Notes under the pieces: model-generated
Seen by the model: the letters and a program-made list of their open reading frames with translations, nothing else
The model's database searches: none
Told to the model about the DNA's origin: nothing
Made by a program: the position numbers and the translations under genes
NCBI RefSeq assembly: GCF_011320095.1
Contig: NZ_JAANOY010000006.1
Span: forward strand, 37,366 to 101,365
Source of the DNA: Cognatiluteimonas telluris
Lineage (GTDB): Bacteria > Pseudomonadota > Gammaproteobacteria > Xanthomonadales > Xanthomonadaceae
DNA: 64,000 nt
Direction: 5' to 3'
Part shown: positions 62,598-64,000 of the stretch, in pieces
Layout: each line of letters opens with the position of its first letter
Numbering within the stretch: the stretch's first letter is position 1

Positions 62598-62984
62598 ATG
62601 CAGATCAGCGAAGCCGAATCGGCGGTGATGGACGTGCTCTGGCGCGCGTCGGCGCAGCGGGGCGAGCCGTTGGCGGCCGAGGACGTGGTCGCCGCGCTGG
62701 CGCAGTCGCGCCAGTGGCAGGAGCCGACCATCAAGACCCTGCTCAACCGCCTGTTGAAGAAGGGCGCGATCCGCGCCAGCAAGGACGGACGCCGTTATCT
62801 GTACACGCCCGTGCTCAAACGCCAGGACTGGCTGCTCGGCGAAAGCCAGGGCCTGCTCGAGCGCCTCTTCGACGGCCGCGTCGCGCCGCTGGTGGCGCAC
62901 TTCAGCCAGCACCGCAAGCTCAGTCCCAAGGACATCGCCGAACTGCGGCAACTGCTCGACGAGCTGGATGATGACCATGCATGA
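62598..62984 (+). CDS. BlaI/MecI/CopY family transcriptional repressor
   Basis: A 128-aa winged-helix repressor: MQISEAESAVMDVLWRASAQ is the family N-terminus, with TIKTLLNRLLKKGAIRASKD (recognition helix and wing) and YLYTPVLKRQDW, followed by the C-terminal dimerisation helices with LSPKDIAELRQLLDEL. Proteins of this family block their own operon and are cleaved when the partner M56 peptidase is activated. The downstream M56 gene overlaps its end. No beta-lactamase gene is visible in the window, so the target may be something else. Confidence 0.93.
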   Translation: MQISEAESAVMDVLWRASAQRGEPLAAEDVVAALAQSRQWQEPTIKTLLNRLLKKGAIRASKDGRRYLYTPVLKRQDWLLGESQGLLERLFDGRVAPLVAHFSQHRKLSPKDIAELRQLLDELDDDHA

Positions 62985-64000
62985 GCTGATCTCCGCGTTG
63001 CCGCGCGTCCTGGTCGCCACGACGCTGTCGTCGAGCTTCGCGATCGCCATCGTGCTGCTGCTGCGCCGCGGCTTGCGCGCGCGCTGCGGCGCTGGCGTCG
63101 CCTATGCGGCGTGGCTGCTGGTCCCGATCGCGCTGGCCAGCGTGCTGCTGCCGCGCGGGGATGGCGAGGCCAGCGGCGCGGTCAACGCCGCGGTTGTCGT
63201 CGTCGCGCCGATCCGCGCCATCGCCAACACCTCCGGCAGTGTGGGTGCCAGCCATGGCCTTGCCGTGGTTGCGTGCTGGGGCGTGGGACTGCTGCTCGCC
63301 GCCGTGTGGCTGGCGTTCCAGCAACGCCGATTCGTGCGCCGCTTTGGATCGCTGCGCCGACGTGGCGATGGCGCCTGGCAGGCCGATGCCGTCGAAGGCC
63401 TGCCGGCGGCGGTGGGATTCCTGCGTCCCAGCGTGGTGGTGCCGGCCGATTTCGACCGCCGCTACACCCCGGCGCAACGCGCGCTGATGCTCGCCCACGA
63501 GCGCGCGCACATCGTCCATGGCGACCTGCAGGTGAATGCCTGCATGGCCGTGCTGCGCTGCGTGTTCTGGTTCAACCCGCTGGTCCACATCGCGGCGCGC
63601 GCGCTGCGACAGGACCAGGAGCTGGCCTGCGATGCGCGGGTGATCGCGCAACGCCCGGCGGGTCGCCGCAGTTACTGCGAAGCCATGGTCGCGTCCGGTC
63701 TGGCCGGCACCGCCTCACCCCTGGGATGCCACTGGGGCCTGCACCACCCACTCAAGGAGCGAATTTCCATGCTGACCAGACCCGCACCCTCTCAAATACA
63801 GCGCCGTTTCGGCATTGCCATCGTGATCGCGGCTTCGATGCTGACCGGCGTGGCCGCGTGGGCCTCGCAACCGGCGACCACACCGCCGACGCCGCCCGCC
63901 CCACCGCTGCCGCCCGCAGCCCCGATGCAGGTTGCCGCGGCGGGCGCTTTGCTGCCGCTGCCGGCGCTGGCCCCGATGCCCGCCTTGCCGCAAAGCAAAG
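62968..64000 (+). CDS. M56 family (BlaR1-like) sensor metallopeptidase, partial
   Basis: Membrane-bound zinc peptidase partner of BlaI, truncated by the window edge after at least 344 residues and still open. It shows TM helices (VLVATTLSSSFAIAIVLLLR, GVAYAAWLLVPIALASVLLP, GLAVVACWGVGLLLAAVWLAF). The M56 site has the HExxH motif HERAH at 63496-63510 (LAHERAHIVHGDLQVNA), FWFNPLVHIAARALRQDQELACDARVI with the third ligand glutamate, and LKERISML. A later TM helix (GIAIVIAASMLTGVAAWAS) precedes a proline- and alanine-rich stretch. The start is one of three in-frame ATG codons (62968, 62971, 62977), all inside the blaI end. Whether the C-terminus carries a penicillin-binding sensor lies outside the window. 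Confidence 0.9.
   Translation, partial: MMTMHELISALPRVLVATTLSSSFAIAIVLLLRRGLRARCGAGVAYAAWLLVPIALASVLLPRGDGEASGAVNAAVVVVAPIRAIANTSGSVGASHGLAVVACWGVGLLLAAVWLAFQQRRFVRRFGSLRRRGDGAWQADAVEGLPAAVGFLRPSVVVPADFDRRYTPAQRALMLAHERAHIVHGDLQVNACMAVLRCVFWFNPLVHIAARALRQDQELACDARVIAQRPAGRRSYCEAMVASGLAGTASPLGCHWGLHHPLKERISMLTRPAPSQIQRRFGIAIVIAASMLTGVAAWASQPATTPPTPPAPPLPPAAPMQVAAAGALLPLPALAPMPALPQSK

Overview
The window comes from a high-GC gammaproteobacterium of the Xanthomonadaceae/Lysobacteraceae type (Lysobacter, Luteimonas, Stenotrophomonas or Xanthomonas relatives). The basis is the rRNA sequence, the gene orders zapB-like/zapA/6S RNA/5-FCL, rph-yicC, spoT-ridA-recG and mrcA/pilMNOPQ, and dispersed GTAG-type REP palindromes of the kind described in Stenotrophomonas. 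It is mostly chromosomal core sequence. I found no insertion sequence, integrase, prophage gene, tRNA or CRISPR array.

Layout. 1-824: end of an rrn operon (23S 3' end, 5S, terminator). 1171-3826 (minus): rpiA, EVE-domain gene, 5-formyl-THF cyclo-ligase, 6S RNA with its own promoter and terminator, zapA and a ZapB-like coiled coil. 3956-15102: a c-di-GMP-rich stretch with a 1536-aa beta-propeller/PAS/GGDEF/EAL protein, a second GGDEF-EAL protein, and a PilZ gene coupled to a DUF1631 gene; ygfB, pepP and pepQ lie between. 17651-29330: housekeeping genes hemW, rdgB, rph | yicC, gmk, rpoZ, spoT, ridA, recG, rpmE2, gltA. 29580-38200: a hypothetical gene, mrcA, and the divergent type IV pilus alignment operon pilMNOPQ. 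38348-45383: a complete MoxR/Bat (DUF58, DUF4381, two VWA proteins, BatD) operon. 45519-53739 (minus): a coupled three-gene sensory operon: an 1825-aa cytosolic poly-HAMP hybrid kinase with three receiver domains, a REC-PAS-kinase-REC protein, and a small degenerate kinase. 53894-55231: a DAACS symporter. 55262-59528 (minus): a compact three-gene cassette of TIR-TM-TPR, a small unknown beta-rich protein, and a SLOG domain plus membrane segments (SLATT-like). 59800-64000: tkt, a 3-methyladenine DNA glycosylase, and a blaI/M56-peptidase regulatory pair cut off by the window end.

How it fits together. Many gene pairs overlap by 4 nt (ATGA or GTGA), so translational coupling is common: EVE/5-FCL, ZapB-like/zapA, PilZ/DUF1631, rph/rdgB, pilN/pilO, the Bat genes and the kinase operon. 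Signalling genes are abundant: two putatively bifunctional c-di-GMP enzymes, one PilZ receptor, and three histidine kinases carrying five receiver domains. They lie near the type IV pilus genes that c-di-GMP often controls in these bacteria. The best candidate for an undescribed system is the TIR / small protein / SLOG-2TM cassette between the symporter gene and tkt. It has the architecture expected of a nucleotide-sensing conflict or anti-phage module, but that role is an inference from domains and gene order only.
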